From NCBI RefSeq assembly GCF_900177515.1, contig NZ_FXAK01000001.1, positions 618,001 through 682,000 on the forward strand: a DNA stretch of 64,000 bases. Direction: 5' to 3'. Source of the DNA: Azospirillum oryzae. GTDB lineage: Bacteria; Pseudomonadota; Alphaproteobacteria; Azospirillales; Azospirillaceae. Position numbers and translations under genes: made by a program. Below are positions 46,064 through 55,168 of the stretch, piece by piece; position 1 is the first letter of the stretch, and each line of letters starts with the position of its first letter. The notes under the pieces were generated by a model, which saw nothing but the letters and a program-made list of their open reading frames with translations, was not told where the DNA came from and searched no databases.

Positions 46064-46175
46064 ACTTTATTTCCTGAGGGGCGGTCCGCGGTCAATAGGG
46101 TTGCGAAAATGGGGGAAGGGCCGGCGCCCTTGAGGACGCCGGCCGGACAGGGTGGGGAGGGCCGGAACCGCCCGA

Positions 46176-46421
46176 TCAGCGGTCGCCCAGATCGTGTTCG
46201 ATCTCGGTCACCAGCCGTTCGGCGCATGTCAACGCCTGCCGGCGGTCGTCGTCGCTCATCCCCTGCATCGGGTCGGACTGGGCCGGGAACGACTCCGACC
46301 GGCAGAGCCGGCGGCCCGAGGCGCAGACCATCACTTCGTATTGGCGGCTGTCCTCGTTGAACAGGCACTCGGACTCGAAGCCCTTGGCATCGGTTTCGGT
46401 CCACATGATCGTCTTGCTCAT
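46176..46421 (-). CDS. Small uncharacterised protein
   Basis: The 81-residue acidic protein (MSKTIMWTETDAKGFESECL...) is not assigned to a family. It has cysteines at ECLF, MVCASG, RLCRSE and ALTCAE and ends with an acidic helix, RLVTEIEHDLGDR. A good ribosome binding site (AAGGAG, seven bases from the ATG) supports that it is real. It lies 38 bases after gap on the same strand and could be co-transcribed with it. Confidence 0.65.
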   Translation of the reverse strand: MSKTIMWTETDAKGFESECLFNEDSRQYEVMVCASGRRLCRSESFPAQSDPMQGMSDDDRRQALTCAERLVTEIEHDLGDR

Positions 46422-46459
46422 CGTCCGGCTCCTTTTGGTCTTGGGTCGGCGTGGTTGAT

Positions 46460-47467
46460 TTATTTGGCGGTCGCCATGGCGACCGCGGTGTCGGCCATCC
46501 GGTTGGAGAAGCCCCACTCGTTATCGTACCATGCCATGACGCGAACGAAATTGCCGTCCACAACCTTCGTCTCCTTGCTGGCGAAGGTCGAGCTGTGCGG
46601 GTCGTGGTTGAAGTCCGACGACACCAGATCCTCGTCATAGGCAGCCAGGATGCCCTTCAGCGGGCCGTTGGCGGCCTCACCGATCGCCTTGACGATCTCT
46701 TCCACCGAGGTGGCGCGCTTGGCGGTGAACTTGAAGTCGACGACCGAGACGTTCGGGGTCGGGACGCGCATGGCGGTGCCGTCCAGCTTGCCCTTCAGCT
46801 CCGGCAGCACCTTGCCGACGGCCTTGGCGGCGCCGGTGGAGGTCGGGATCATGTTCAGGGCCGCGGCGCGGGCGCGGTGCAGGTCCTTGTGGTTGGTGTC
46901 GACGATCCGCTGGTCACCCGTGTAGGAGTGGATCGTGGTCATGAAGCCCTTCTCGATGCCCACCAGGTTGTGGAGGACATGCGCGACCGGGGCCAGGCAG
47001 TTGGTGGTGCACGACGCGTTGGAGACGATCTTGTGCTCGGCGGTCAGCTTGTCGTGGTTGACGCCGTAGACGACGGTGATGTCCTCGTCGGTGGCCGGAG
47101 CGGAGATCAGCACCTTCTCGGCGCCGGCTTCCAGATGCTTGGCGGCGTCGGCGCGCTTGGTGAAGATGCCCGAGCATTCCATGGCGATCTGGACGCCCAG
47201 ATCCTTCCACGGCAGCTTGGCCGGGTCACGCTCCTGCACGACCTTGATGGAGTGGCCGTTGACGATCAGCACACCGTCGCCCGTTTCGATGGTGCCGGGG
47301 AAGCGGCCGTGGACGCTGTCGTACTTCAGCAGGTGCGCGTTGGCCTTCAGATCGGCGAGGTCGTTGATCGCCACGACCTCCACGTCCTTGCGGCCGCTCT
47401 CGTAGATGGCGCGCAGAACCAGACGGCCGATGCGGCCAAAACCGTTGATCGCTACCCGTACAGCCAT
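46460..47467 (-). CDS. gap: Type I glyceraldehyde-3-phosphate dehydrogenase
   Basis: The 335-residue protein has the NAD-binding start VAINGFGRIGRLVLRAIYES, the catalytic Cys near residue 153 in SNASCTTNCLAP, the His in TTIHSYTGDQ and the Arg in MRVPTPNVSVVDF. It converts glyceraldehyde 3-phosphate and phosphate to 1,3-bisphosphoglycerate with NAD(P). The length is standard. It lies about 100 bases downstream of a solo phosphoglycerate kinase C-domain gene, echoing the common gap-pgk pair but in reverse order. Confidence 0.97.
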   Translation of the reverse strand: MAVRVAINGFGRIGRLVLRAIYESGRKDVEVVAINDLADLKANAHLLKYDSVHGRFPGTIETGDGVLIVNGHSIKVVQERDPAKLPWKDLGVQIAMECSGIFTKRADAAKHLEAGAEKVLISAPATDEDITVVYGVNHDKLTAEHKIVSNASCTTNCLAPVAHVLHNLVGIEKGFMTTIHSYTGDQRIVDTNHKDLHRARAAALNMIPTSTGAAKAVGKVLPELKGKLDGTAMRVPTPNVSVVDFKFTAKRATSVEEIVKAIGEAANGPLKGILAAYDEDLVSSDFNHDPHSSTFASKETKVVDGNFVRVMAWYDNEWGFSNRMADTAVAMATAK

Positions 47468-47571
47468 GATGTGCTCCTGTCGTTCGGTTGCGGTCTCGTG
47501 CCGATTTGCGGGCGGAGACTCCTGTCAACCAGGGAAAGCGGGGTTCGACCCGCAAAGATTGCAATGTTCGT

Positions 47572-48312
47572 TCAGGCTGAGACGGCGCGCGGCGACATCG
47601 CATCCAGCCATGCCGGCAGGGCGTCGCGGGTGGTCAGCTCGCTGAAGCGGTCCTCCACCCCGGCAGCGGCCAGCGCCGCGATGGTGTCGTCGCCGGCCGC
47701 CACCGACCGCAGGCCGGCGTCGCGGGTGCGCCGGGCGATGAACCACGCCAGCGCGTCGGTGCCGCCGTCGAAGGGGGCGATCTCGCAGACGCCGAGCGGG
47801 CCGGTCCAGACGACCGTCCGGGCGGCTTCGACGCAGGCGGTCAGCCGCGCCGCCGTCGCCGGGCCGATGTCGAGGACCATGTCCTCCGGCCCGATGGCGG
47901 CGCAGGAAACGATGCGGTCCTCCGCCCCCTTGCGCGCCTCGGTCGCCACCACCACGTCGACCGGCAGCAGCAATTCGCAGCCGCAGGCCTTCGCCCGGTC
48001 CAGCAGCCTGCGCGCCTCGTCGAGCAGGTCATAATCGCACAGCGAGGCGCCCATGTCGGTGCCGGTCGCCGCCAGGACGCTGTTGGCGATGCCGCCGCCC
48101 AGCGCCAGCACGTCGGCCCGCGTCACCAACCGGATCAGCAGGTCCAGCTTGGCCGCCAGGTTCACACCGCCGACGATGGCGCAGACCCCGTTGCCGGGCC
48201 GTCCCGCCTTGCCGGCCGGAGCCCTGCCTTCCGTATCGCGGCCACCCGTGATCAGGCGAAGCCGGCCGGTCAGGTGCGGAGCCGGGCTGCCTTTGGCATC
48301 GGTCGTAAGCAT
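47572..48312 (-). CDS. Solo C-terminal phosphoglycerate kinase domain, degenerate
   Basis: The 246-residue protein aligns by eye only with the C-terminal, nucleotide-binding half of phosphoglycerate kinase: VCAIVGGVNLAAKLDLLIRL, LALGGGIANSVLAA, LPVDVVVATEARKGA, LDIGPATAARL and VVWTGPLGVCEIAPFDGGT. The N-terminal, substrate-binding half is absent, and the region before residue 40 is unrelated low-complexity sequence. Key ATP-site residues are changed: a Lys in the usual GxK motif is Asn, GGGDT is AAGDDT, and the STGGGA loop is TTRDAL. Phosphoglycerate kinase activity is therefore unlikely; a decayed gene or a new regulatory/binding role is possible. It lies between an EamA gene and gap on the same strand. 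Confidence 0.75.
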   Translation of the reverse strand: MLTTDAKGSPAPHLTGRLRLITGGRDTEGRAPAGKAGRPGNGVCAIVGGVNLAAKLDLLIRLVTRADVLALGGGIANSVLAATGTDMGASLCDYDLLDEARRLLDRAKACGCELLLPVDVVVATEARKGAEDRIVSCAAIGPEDMVLDIGPATAARLTACVEAARTVVWTGPLGVCEIAPFDGGTDALAWFIARRTRDAGLRSVAAGDDTIAALAAAGVEDRFSELTTRDALPAWLDAMSPRAVSA

Positions 48313-48338
48313 GATGCCTGTCCTTTCCTTCAAACCAG

Positions 48339-49283
48339 TCACGTCGTCGGTGCCGCCCGTCGCGGGGGGAGGGGGGATGCAGCCCGCCGGGTTTCGCGGT
48401 GCCGGGTTTCGCGGTAGAGGATCAGCAGTCCGCTGCCGATCACCACCGTGGCGCCGATCACCACATGCGGGGCCGGGACGTCGCCCCACACCAGCCAGCC
48501 GAGGACCGACGCATAGATCAGGCTGGCGTAGCTGAAGGGGCCGACCACCACCGCCCGCGCCAGCGCATAGGCCCGCGTGCTGAAATACTGCGCGCCGCCG
48601 CCGGCGATCCCCATCGCCGCCATCAGCGCCAGCGCATGCCCGTCCGGCGTGGTCCAGCCGAAGGGCAGGGCCAGCGCGCTGAGCAGGGTGGAGATCACGG
48701 TGAAATAGAAGACCGTGGTCACCGGCCGTTCCGTGCGGCCCAGCTGGCGCATGGCGATCATCGCCAGGGCGTAGCAGACCGCGGCCACCAGCGCGACCGG
48801 CGCCCCGCGGTCGAGCATGCCGGCGCCGGGCTGCACCATGATCAGCACGCCGATGAAGCCGACCACCACCGCCCCCCAGCGGAAGGCGCCGACCCTCTCC
48901 CCCAGCAGCGGGACCGACAGCGCCGTCAGGAACAGCGGGGCGGAGTAGGAGATTGCCACGGCATTGGCCAGCGGCATCAGGTGATAGGCCCAGAACAGCA
49001 GCACCATTGACGCCAGACCGATTACCGCCCGCCACAGATGCCCCTGCCAATGGTCGGTGTGCAGGCAGCTCCGCCCGCCCGCCGCGGCGACCATGGCGAC
49101 CGCCGGCAGCAGGGCGAACAGGTTGCGGAAGAAGGTGACCTCGCCCAGCGGATAGCTCTCCGCCAGCAGCTTGGCCAGCGCGTTCATGACGGTCATCAGG
49201 ACCATCGCCAGCAGCATCGACAGGATGCCGAGCCGGACGTTTTCCGGCTGTTTGGCGGCGGGGGAGGTGGGAGGGTGGTTCAT
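48339..49283 (-). CDS. EamA-family DMT transporter
   Basis: The 314-residue inner-membrane protein has ten helices in two EamA repeats, with AYHLMPLANAVAISYSAPLF and GGGAQYFSTRAYALARAVVV as typical S-adenosylmethionine/drug-metabolite exporter-like elements. The substrate is not predictable. It precedes the solo phosphoglycerate kinase domain by 26 bases and follows ackA across a palindrome-rich gap. Confidence 0.88.
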   Translation of the reverse strand: MNHPPTSPAAKQPENVRLGILSMLLAMVLMTVMNALAKLLAESYPLGEVTFFRNLFALLPAVAMVAAAGGRSCLHTDHWQGHLWRAVIGLASMVLLFWAYHLMPLANAVAISYSAPLFLTALSVPLLGERVGAFRWGAVVVGFIGVLIMVQPGAGMLDRGAPVALVAAVCYALAMIAMRQLGRTERPVTTVFYFTVISTLLSALALPFGWTTPDGHALALMAAMGIAGGGAQYFSTRAYALARAVVVGPFSYASLIYASVLGWLVWGDVPAPHVVIGATVVIGSGLLILYRETRHRETRRAASPLPPRRAAPTT

Positions 49284-49310
49284 GGTGATTTGTCCTGCCC
49301 GGGTAGATCT

Positions 49311-49464
49311 CCCTCTCCCGTCCCGGGAGAGGGAAGGGGCCCACCGCGAAGCGGTGGGAAGGGTGAGGGGTGATCCAAGGAACCATGCGGCTCGGGATTC
49401 TTGCCCTGCCCCTCACCCTCCCCGCCTTCGGCGGGTCCCCTCCCTCTCCCGGGGCGGGAGAGGG
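49311..49464. repeat. Composite palindromic repeat (copies B and C)
   Basis: Between ackA and the EamA gene are stacked hairpins: a ten-base stem at 49311-49333, CCCACCGC/GCGGTGGG at 49340-49358, CCCGCC/GGCGGG at 49421-49435, and CCCTCTCCC/GGGAGAGGG at 49442-49464. The two halves are themselves roughly inverted (AGGGTGAGGGG against CCCCTCACCCT). It is the same family as the repeat at 26940, in a BIME-like arrangement. Confidence 0.75.
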
Positions 49465-49467
49465 CCT

Positions 49468-50694
49468 TCACGCCGCCCGGCTCAATTGCTGCGCGGCGAT
49501 GACGCCCAGCGTATGGCGGGCGATCATCCGTTCCTCGTCGGTCGGGATGATGAACACCGGCACGCGGCTCTCCTGGGCGGAGATGCGGGTCGCCTTGGCG
49601 CGGTTGGCCGCCGGGTCGATGGAAACACCGAGCCAGGACAGCTTCTCCGCCACCCGCGCCCGCACCAGGGTGGAGTTCTCGCCGACACCGGCGGTGAAGA
49701 CCACGGCGTCGAGCCCGCCCATCGAACCGGCCAGCGCCGCCACCTGCTTGGCGACATTGTGGCAGAACAGCTCCACCGCCTCGGCGGCGGCCGGCAGGTC
49801 GGAGTTCTCCAGGTCGCGCATGTCGTTGGAGAGGCCCGACACGCCCAGCATGCCCGATTTGTGGTAGAGCAGCTTTTCCAGCTCGTCGGCGCCGTAGCCC
49901 TTCTCGCGCATCAGGTAGATCAGCACGCCGGGATCGATGGCGCCCGGCCGGGTGCCCATCGGCACGCCGTCCAGCGCGGTGAAGCCCATGGTGGTGTCGA
50001 CGCTGTGCCCGGCGCGCATGGCGCACAGGCTGGCGCCGCTGCCGAGATGGCAGACCACCACATGCGCGCTCGCCAGTTCCGGCGCCACCTGGGGCAGGCG
50101 GTGGGCGATGTACTCGTAGCTGAGGCCGTGGAAGCCGTAGCGGCGGATGCCTTCCACCGTCAGCTCGCGCGGGATGGCGAAGGTCTGCGACTGCCAGGGC
50201 TGGGTCTGGTGGAAGGCGGTGTCGAAGCAGGCGACCTGCGGCAGCGACGGGTAGACCTGGGCCAGCGCCCGCATCGCGGCGATGTTGTGCGGCTCGTGCA
50301 GGGGGGCGAGCGGGATCAGCTCCTCCAACTGGTCGAGCACGGTCGGGGTGACGCGCACGGGCGCCGAGAAGCGGGTGCCGCCATGGACGACGCGATGACC
50401 GGCGGCCACCAGCGTGGCGCCCTTCAGCGTGTCGCCGATCCAGTCGAGGAGATGGTGAAGCAGCTCCGGACGGCCTGGATTCTCACCGGCGGCCCAGCTG
50501 TGGTCGGCGATCTTGTGGCGGGCGGCGTCCTTCGCCTCGAAACGGGGGGCGGTGCCGATGCCGGAGATCTGGCCGGTGACGACCGGTTCGATCTCGGCGG
50601 CGCTGCCGCCCTGGAAGACGCAGAATTTGAGGCTGGAGGAGCCCGCGTTGATGACGAGGCAGGCGTCCTCGCTGGAGTTCGACAGTGCAGCCAT
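49468..50694 (-). CDS. ackA: Acetate (or propionate) kinase
   Basis: The 408-residue protein has the ASKHA phosphate-1 motif CLVINAGSSSLKFCV near residue 13, the adenosine and catalytic region VACFDTAFHQTQPWQSQTFA, HLGSGASLCAMRAGHSVDTT, and FTAGVGENS near residue 325. It interconverts acetyl phosphate plus ADP with acetate plus ATP; propionate is also commonly used. It lies 12 bases downstream of the MaoC-phosphate acetyltransferase gene, forming a pta-ackA pair. Confidence 0.95.
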   Translation of the reverse strand: MAALSNSSEDACLVINAGSSSLKFCVFQGGSAAEIEPVVTGQISGIGTAPRFEAKDAARHKIADHSWAAGENPGRPELLHHLLDWIGDTLKGATLVAAGHRVVHGGTRFSAPVRVTPTVLDQLEELIPLAPLHEPHNIAAMRALAQVYPSLPQVACFDTAFHQTQPWQSQTFAIPRELTVEGIRRYGFHGLSYEYIAHRLPQVAPELASAHVVVCHLGSGASLCAMRAGHSVDTTMGFTALDGVPMGTRPGAIDPGVLIYLMREKGYGADELEKLLYHKSGMLGVSGLSNDMRDLENSDLPAAAEAVELFCHNVAKQVAALAGSMGGLDAVVFTAGVGENSTLVRARVAEKLSWLGVSIDPAANRAKATRISAQESRVPVFIIPTDEERMIARHTLGVIAAQQLSRAA

Positions 50695-50706
50695 GACGGT
50701 AACGTC

Positions 50707-52149
50707 CTATTCGGCGGCCAGCGCGAGCTTGGGCTGGCGGTGAGCGGCGGCGACCAGCGAGGCGACGGCGCAGGAGGCGAGCCGGGCCCGCACATTGTCG
50801 GCGCGGCTGGTGAGGATGACGGGGACCTTGGCGCCCAGCACGATGCCGGCGAGGTCGGCATTCGCCAGGAAGGACAGCTGCTTGACCAGCATGTTGCCGG
50901 CCTCCAGATCGGGGGCGAGCAGGATGTCCGGCTGGCCGGCGACGGGAGAAGTGATGCCCTTGGTGCGCGCCGCCTCGGCGGAGATGGCGTTGTCGAAGGC
51001 CAGCGGGCCGTCGAGGATGCCGCCGGTGATCTGGCCGCGGTCGGCCATCTTGCACAGCGCTGCGGCTTCCAGCGTGGTGTTGATCTTCGGGTTGATCGTC
51101 TCGACCGCCGACAGGATGGCGACGCGCGGGGTGGCGACGCCCAGCACCTTGGCAAGGTCGATGGCGTTCTGGACGATGTGGACCTTGTCCTCCAGCGTGG
51201 GATAGATGTTGATCGCCGCGTCGGTGATCAGCAGCGTCTTGGAGTAGGTCGGCACATTCATCAGGAAGACGTGGCTGATGCGGCTGGCGGTGCGCAGGCC
51301 GGTCTCCTTCTTCACCACCTCGCCCATCAGCTCGTCGGTGTGCAGGCTGCCCTTCATCACCGCCTCGGCCTCGCCGGTGCGGGCCAGCGCCACGGCGGCC
51401 GCCGCGGCGGCGCGGCTGTGGGCGGCGTCGACGATGCGGTAGCGGGCGATGTCGAGGCCGCCCGCCGCGGCGACCTTGCGGATGAGGGCTTCGGGGCCGA
51501 CCAGGATCGGCTCGATCAGCCCGGCCTCGGCGGCTTCGACGGCACCCTGGAGGGAGCTGGCGTCGCAGGGATAGGCGACGGCGGTGACGACCGGCGGCAG
51601 CTCGTCGCATTTGGCGAGCAGGGCGTCGTGCTTGTCGTGGCGGATCATCTGGATCTGAGGCAGCTCATGCGCCGGGCGGGCGACCTTCTGGGTCGGGGCG
51701 ACCACCTCGGCGGTGCCGAGCACGACGATCTCGCCATCCTGGTTGGTGCAGACGCAGTCGAAGACGACGACGTTCCTGGCCGGGCGCTTCTCGATCACGG
51801 TGACGGTGGCGGTGACGATGTCGCCCAAGCCCACCGGACGGCGGAACTGCAGGCTCTGGCCGGCATAGAGTGAGCCGGCGCCCGGCAGATAGGTGCCCAG
51901 CACGCCGGAAATCAGCGACCCCGACCACATGCCCGGACCGATCACCTTCTGGAACCGGCTGTCGGCGGCGAATTTGGGGTCGAGATGGGCCGGGTTGATG
52001 TTGCCCGACACCGTGGCGAACAGCTCCACATCCATCAGGGTGAGCTGGCGCGACAGGCTGGCCGACTGGCCGATCTGGATTTCGTCGAAGGTCACATTCT
52101 CGACCACGGCGCAGGCGCCATTGCCGGAAGCTTCACCACTGGCACGCAT
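50707..52149 (-). CDS. MaoC hydratase-phosphate acetyltransferase fusion
   Basis: The 480-residue protein fuses an N-terminal MaoC-like hot-dog domain (about 15-150, with NINPAHLDPKFAADSRFQKV) to a C-terminal phosphate acetyl/butyryltransferase domain (about 180-475, with MKGSLHTDELMGEVV and VGSKVP-like ILGAKVPVILTSRAD). This bifunctional enoyl-CoA hydratase/phosphate acyltransferase is common in alphaproteobacteria, where it works with AckA. It could release acyl phosphates from acyl-CoA during polyhydroxybutyrate or fatty acid turnover and acetate metabolism. GGAG lies nine bases before the ATG at 52149. Confidence 0.92.
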   Translation of the reverse strand: MRASGEASGNGACAVVENVTFDEIQIGQSASLSRQLTLMDVELFATVSGNINPAHLDPKFAADSRFQKVIGPGMWSGSLISGVLGTYLPGAGSLYAGQSLQFRRPVGLGDIVTATVTVIEKRPARNVVVFDCVCTNQDGEIVVLGTAEVVAPTQKVARPAHELPQIQMIRHDKHDALLAKCDELPPVVTAVAYPCDASSLQGAVEAAEAGLIEPILVGPEALIRKVAAAGGLDIARYRIVDAAHSRAAAAAAVALARTGEAEAVMKGSLHTDELMGEVVKKETGLRTASRISHVFLMNVPTYSKTLLITDAAINIYPTLEDKVHIVQNAIDLAKVLGVATPRVAILSAVETINPKINTTLEAAALCKMADRGQITGGILDGPLAFDNAISAEAARTKGITSPVAGQPDILLAPDLEAGNMLVKQLSFLANADLAGIVLGAKVPVILTSRADNVRARLASCAVASLVAAAHRQPKLALAAE

Positions 52150-52598
52150 TTTTGAACACTCCGGTTGACCGGGTCGAGCGAGCGGCCCGTTTTTACGGTC
52201 CGATGGGGCGTCGTCGGGAAGGGACGGAAAGGGGACCGTCCGGTGTTTCATCCGAGGGCGTCGCCCGTTTTGCGCCGGCATTCCGCGCCGCGCCGGGAAC
52301 CGTAGATATATTAATATATTAACTGTGCATCGCAACATGGAACTGGTGGAAACCGCCGCCCTTGACACTTTGCCGCAGGGAGTGGCCGGTCGGCGTTGGC
52401 GGGGCTTCCCCCTCCCCCCGGGGAGAGACGGGAGGAGGGGGCACAACGGCGGGACGTCTCAGCGATCAAGGCGCCCGCCGCCCGTCCGTGAAGTCCCTTC
52501 AGGTGCAGCCTGCCCGTCCGTTTTCGCCTCTCCGGGGGCGGGAGAGGGCGGGGCGGAGGGGCTGCCGGGCAGGGGACTTCAGGAGCTCGAAAAAAACC
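52150..52598. other. Gap between eno and maoC-pta
   Basis: I see no gene in these 449 bases. They hold the maoC-pta promoter region, an AT palindrome at 52306-52319, and two GC-rich hairpins: CCCCCTCC/GGAGGGGG at 52408-52441 and CCTCTCC/GGAGAGG at 52527-52547, variants of the repeat at 26940. A run of seven A (T on the eno sense strand) at 52590-52596 directly follows the eno stop and may aid its termination. Confidence 0.6.
52306..52319. promoter_or_regulatory. AT palindrome ATATATTAATATAT
   Basis: A perfect 14-base AT-only palindrome stands out in GC-rich surroundings about 157 bases before the maoC-pta start. It could be a -10/UP region or a site for a nucleoid protein or a repressor. Confidence 0.4.
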
Positions 52599-53906
<1,308 letters not shown>

Positions 53907-53951
53907 TCAATCGGGCCGGTTTCGGTCAAGCCGGGGGCCGTTTCAATTTTG

Positions 53952-54040
53952 GCCGTCATTCCCGCGAAGGCGGGAATCCAGGGCTTGCGGAGGGAAGCCG
54001 TGGAGCCAGCCTGGATCCCCGCCTTCGCGGGGATGACGGC
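53952..54040. repeat. 89-base inverted repeat with 31-base arms
   Basis: The left arm (53952-53982) and right arm (54010-54040) are near-perfect inverted copies around a 27-base spacer, and each arm carries its own inner palindrome (CCCGCGAAGGCGGG and CCCCGCCTTCGCGGGG). This is the widespread proteobacterial REP/MITE-like element built on GCGAAGGC. It lies between the focA-like gene and eno. Confidence 0.75.
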
Positions 54041-54081
54041 TTGGAGAGGGGGGTGAACCGGAGGAGGATGTTTGCGGTCGC

Positions 54082-54963
54082 TCAGCGCAGCTTGGGGCGC
54101 CGGTAGATGAACCAGTAGACGGCACCCACCATCAGCGCTCCGCCGATCCAGTTGCCGAGCGTGACGGCGGCGAGGTTGACCAGATAGTGGCCGACCGGGA
54201 TCGACGGCGCCGCGCGGCCGAGGTCGTGCCAGAAGCTGTCGGGCGCCCCCCATTCGATCAGCAGGCCGAGCGGGACGAAATACATGTTGGCGACGCAGTG
54301 CTCGAAGCCGGCGGCGACGAAGGCGGCGACCGGGAAGGTGATCGCCAGGATCTTGTCGCCGACGCTGCGGGCGCCGAGCGCCAGCCAGACGGCGAGGCAG
54401 ACCAGCACGTTGCAGAGGATGCCGAGGAAGAAGGCCTGATCGGTCGGGTAGGAACTCTTGGCCGCGGCGAAATACAGCGCCGAGGCGCCGACGGCGCCAT
54501 GGCCGAAGGTGTATTGCCCGGACAGGAAGACCAGCAGCGCCGTGCCGGCGGCGCCGACGAAATTGCCGATCCACACCGTGGTCCACACCCGCAGCATCTC
54601 GCGGGCATGCAGCCGGCCGCTGGCCCAGGCCATCACCATCAGCGCGTCGCCGGTGAACAGCTGCGCGCCGCCGACGATCACCAGGATCAGCCCCATGGAG
54701 AAGACCAGGCCGCCCAGCAGCCGGGTCACGCCATAGGGCAGCATGCCCTCCGCACCCGCCATGGTGACGGTGGCGAACAGGCCGCCCATGGCGATGAAGG
54801 CGCCGGCCAGCACCGCCAGGGCGAACAGGGTGGGGGTGTCGTAATGGGCCTTCTTGACGCCCAGATTCTCGGCGGCGAGCGCGATGGCGTCGGGCATCAG
54901 CGCGTCGAGTGATTGCGGGGTGGGCTGGCTCCAGCCTCCCACATCCTTGCTGTCCATGTTCAT
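54082..54963 (-). CDS. Formate/nitrite (FNT) family transporter
   Basis: The 293-residue protein has six membrane helices and FNT signatures: FALAVLAGAFIAMGGLF in helix 1, GGAQLFTGD in the helix 2 break, WIGNFVGAAG and GFEHCVANMYFVPLGLL, with the central gating His in EHCVANM and NWIGG near the end. FNT channels pass formate, nitrite or other monovalent anions; with acetate enzymes downstream, formate or acetate is plausible. The start MNMDSK at 54963 has GAGGA nine bases upstream. A pflB gene is not present. Confidence 0.92.
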   Translation of the reverse strand: MNMDSKDVGGWSQPTPQSLDALMPDAIALAAENLGVKKAHYDTPTLFALAVLAGAFIAMGGLFATVTMAGAEGMLPYGVTRLLGGLVFSMGLILVIVGGAQLFTGDALMVMAWASGRLHAREMLRVWTTVWIGNFVGAAGTALLVFLSGQYTFGHGAVGASALYFAAAKSSYPTDQAFFLGILCNVLVCLAVWLALGARSVGDKILAITFPVAAFVAAGFEHCVANMYFVPLGLLIEWGAPDSFWHDLGRAAPSIPVGHYLVNLAAVTLGNWIGGALMVGAVYWFIYRRPKLR

Positions 54964-55168
54964 CGGTCGATGTCCTCGCTGCCGCCATGTAGCTTTACTA
55001 CATACTCCCGTCGGGACGGCGCTGGCAAGCGCACCGCCTGGGCCATTCGGTCGCAGGGGTGGGACGCATATCGACGAGGATGGTAAAAGGAAACGGCGGA
55101 TTTTCAAGGGGATTGCAAGGGGTGCCTCACCGCTCTTGCGCCGGCTGCGCTTCTGTAGTGTTGCTACA

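Noticed and set aside
48339..49283. EamA gene as the missing N-terminal half of the phosphoglycerate kinase
   Set aside because: It is a complete ten-helix transporter; no N-terminal kinase sequence is hidden in any frame between 48312 and 49283.
49171..51873. Plus-strand open frame of 900 codons
   Set aside because: Antisense to ackA and maoC-pta; repetitive Gly/Asp/Val/His composition and no recognisable motif.
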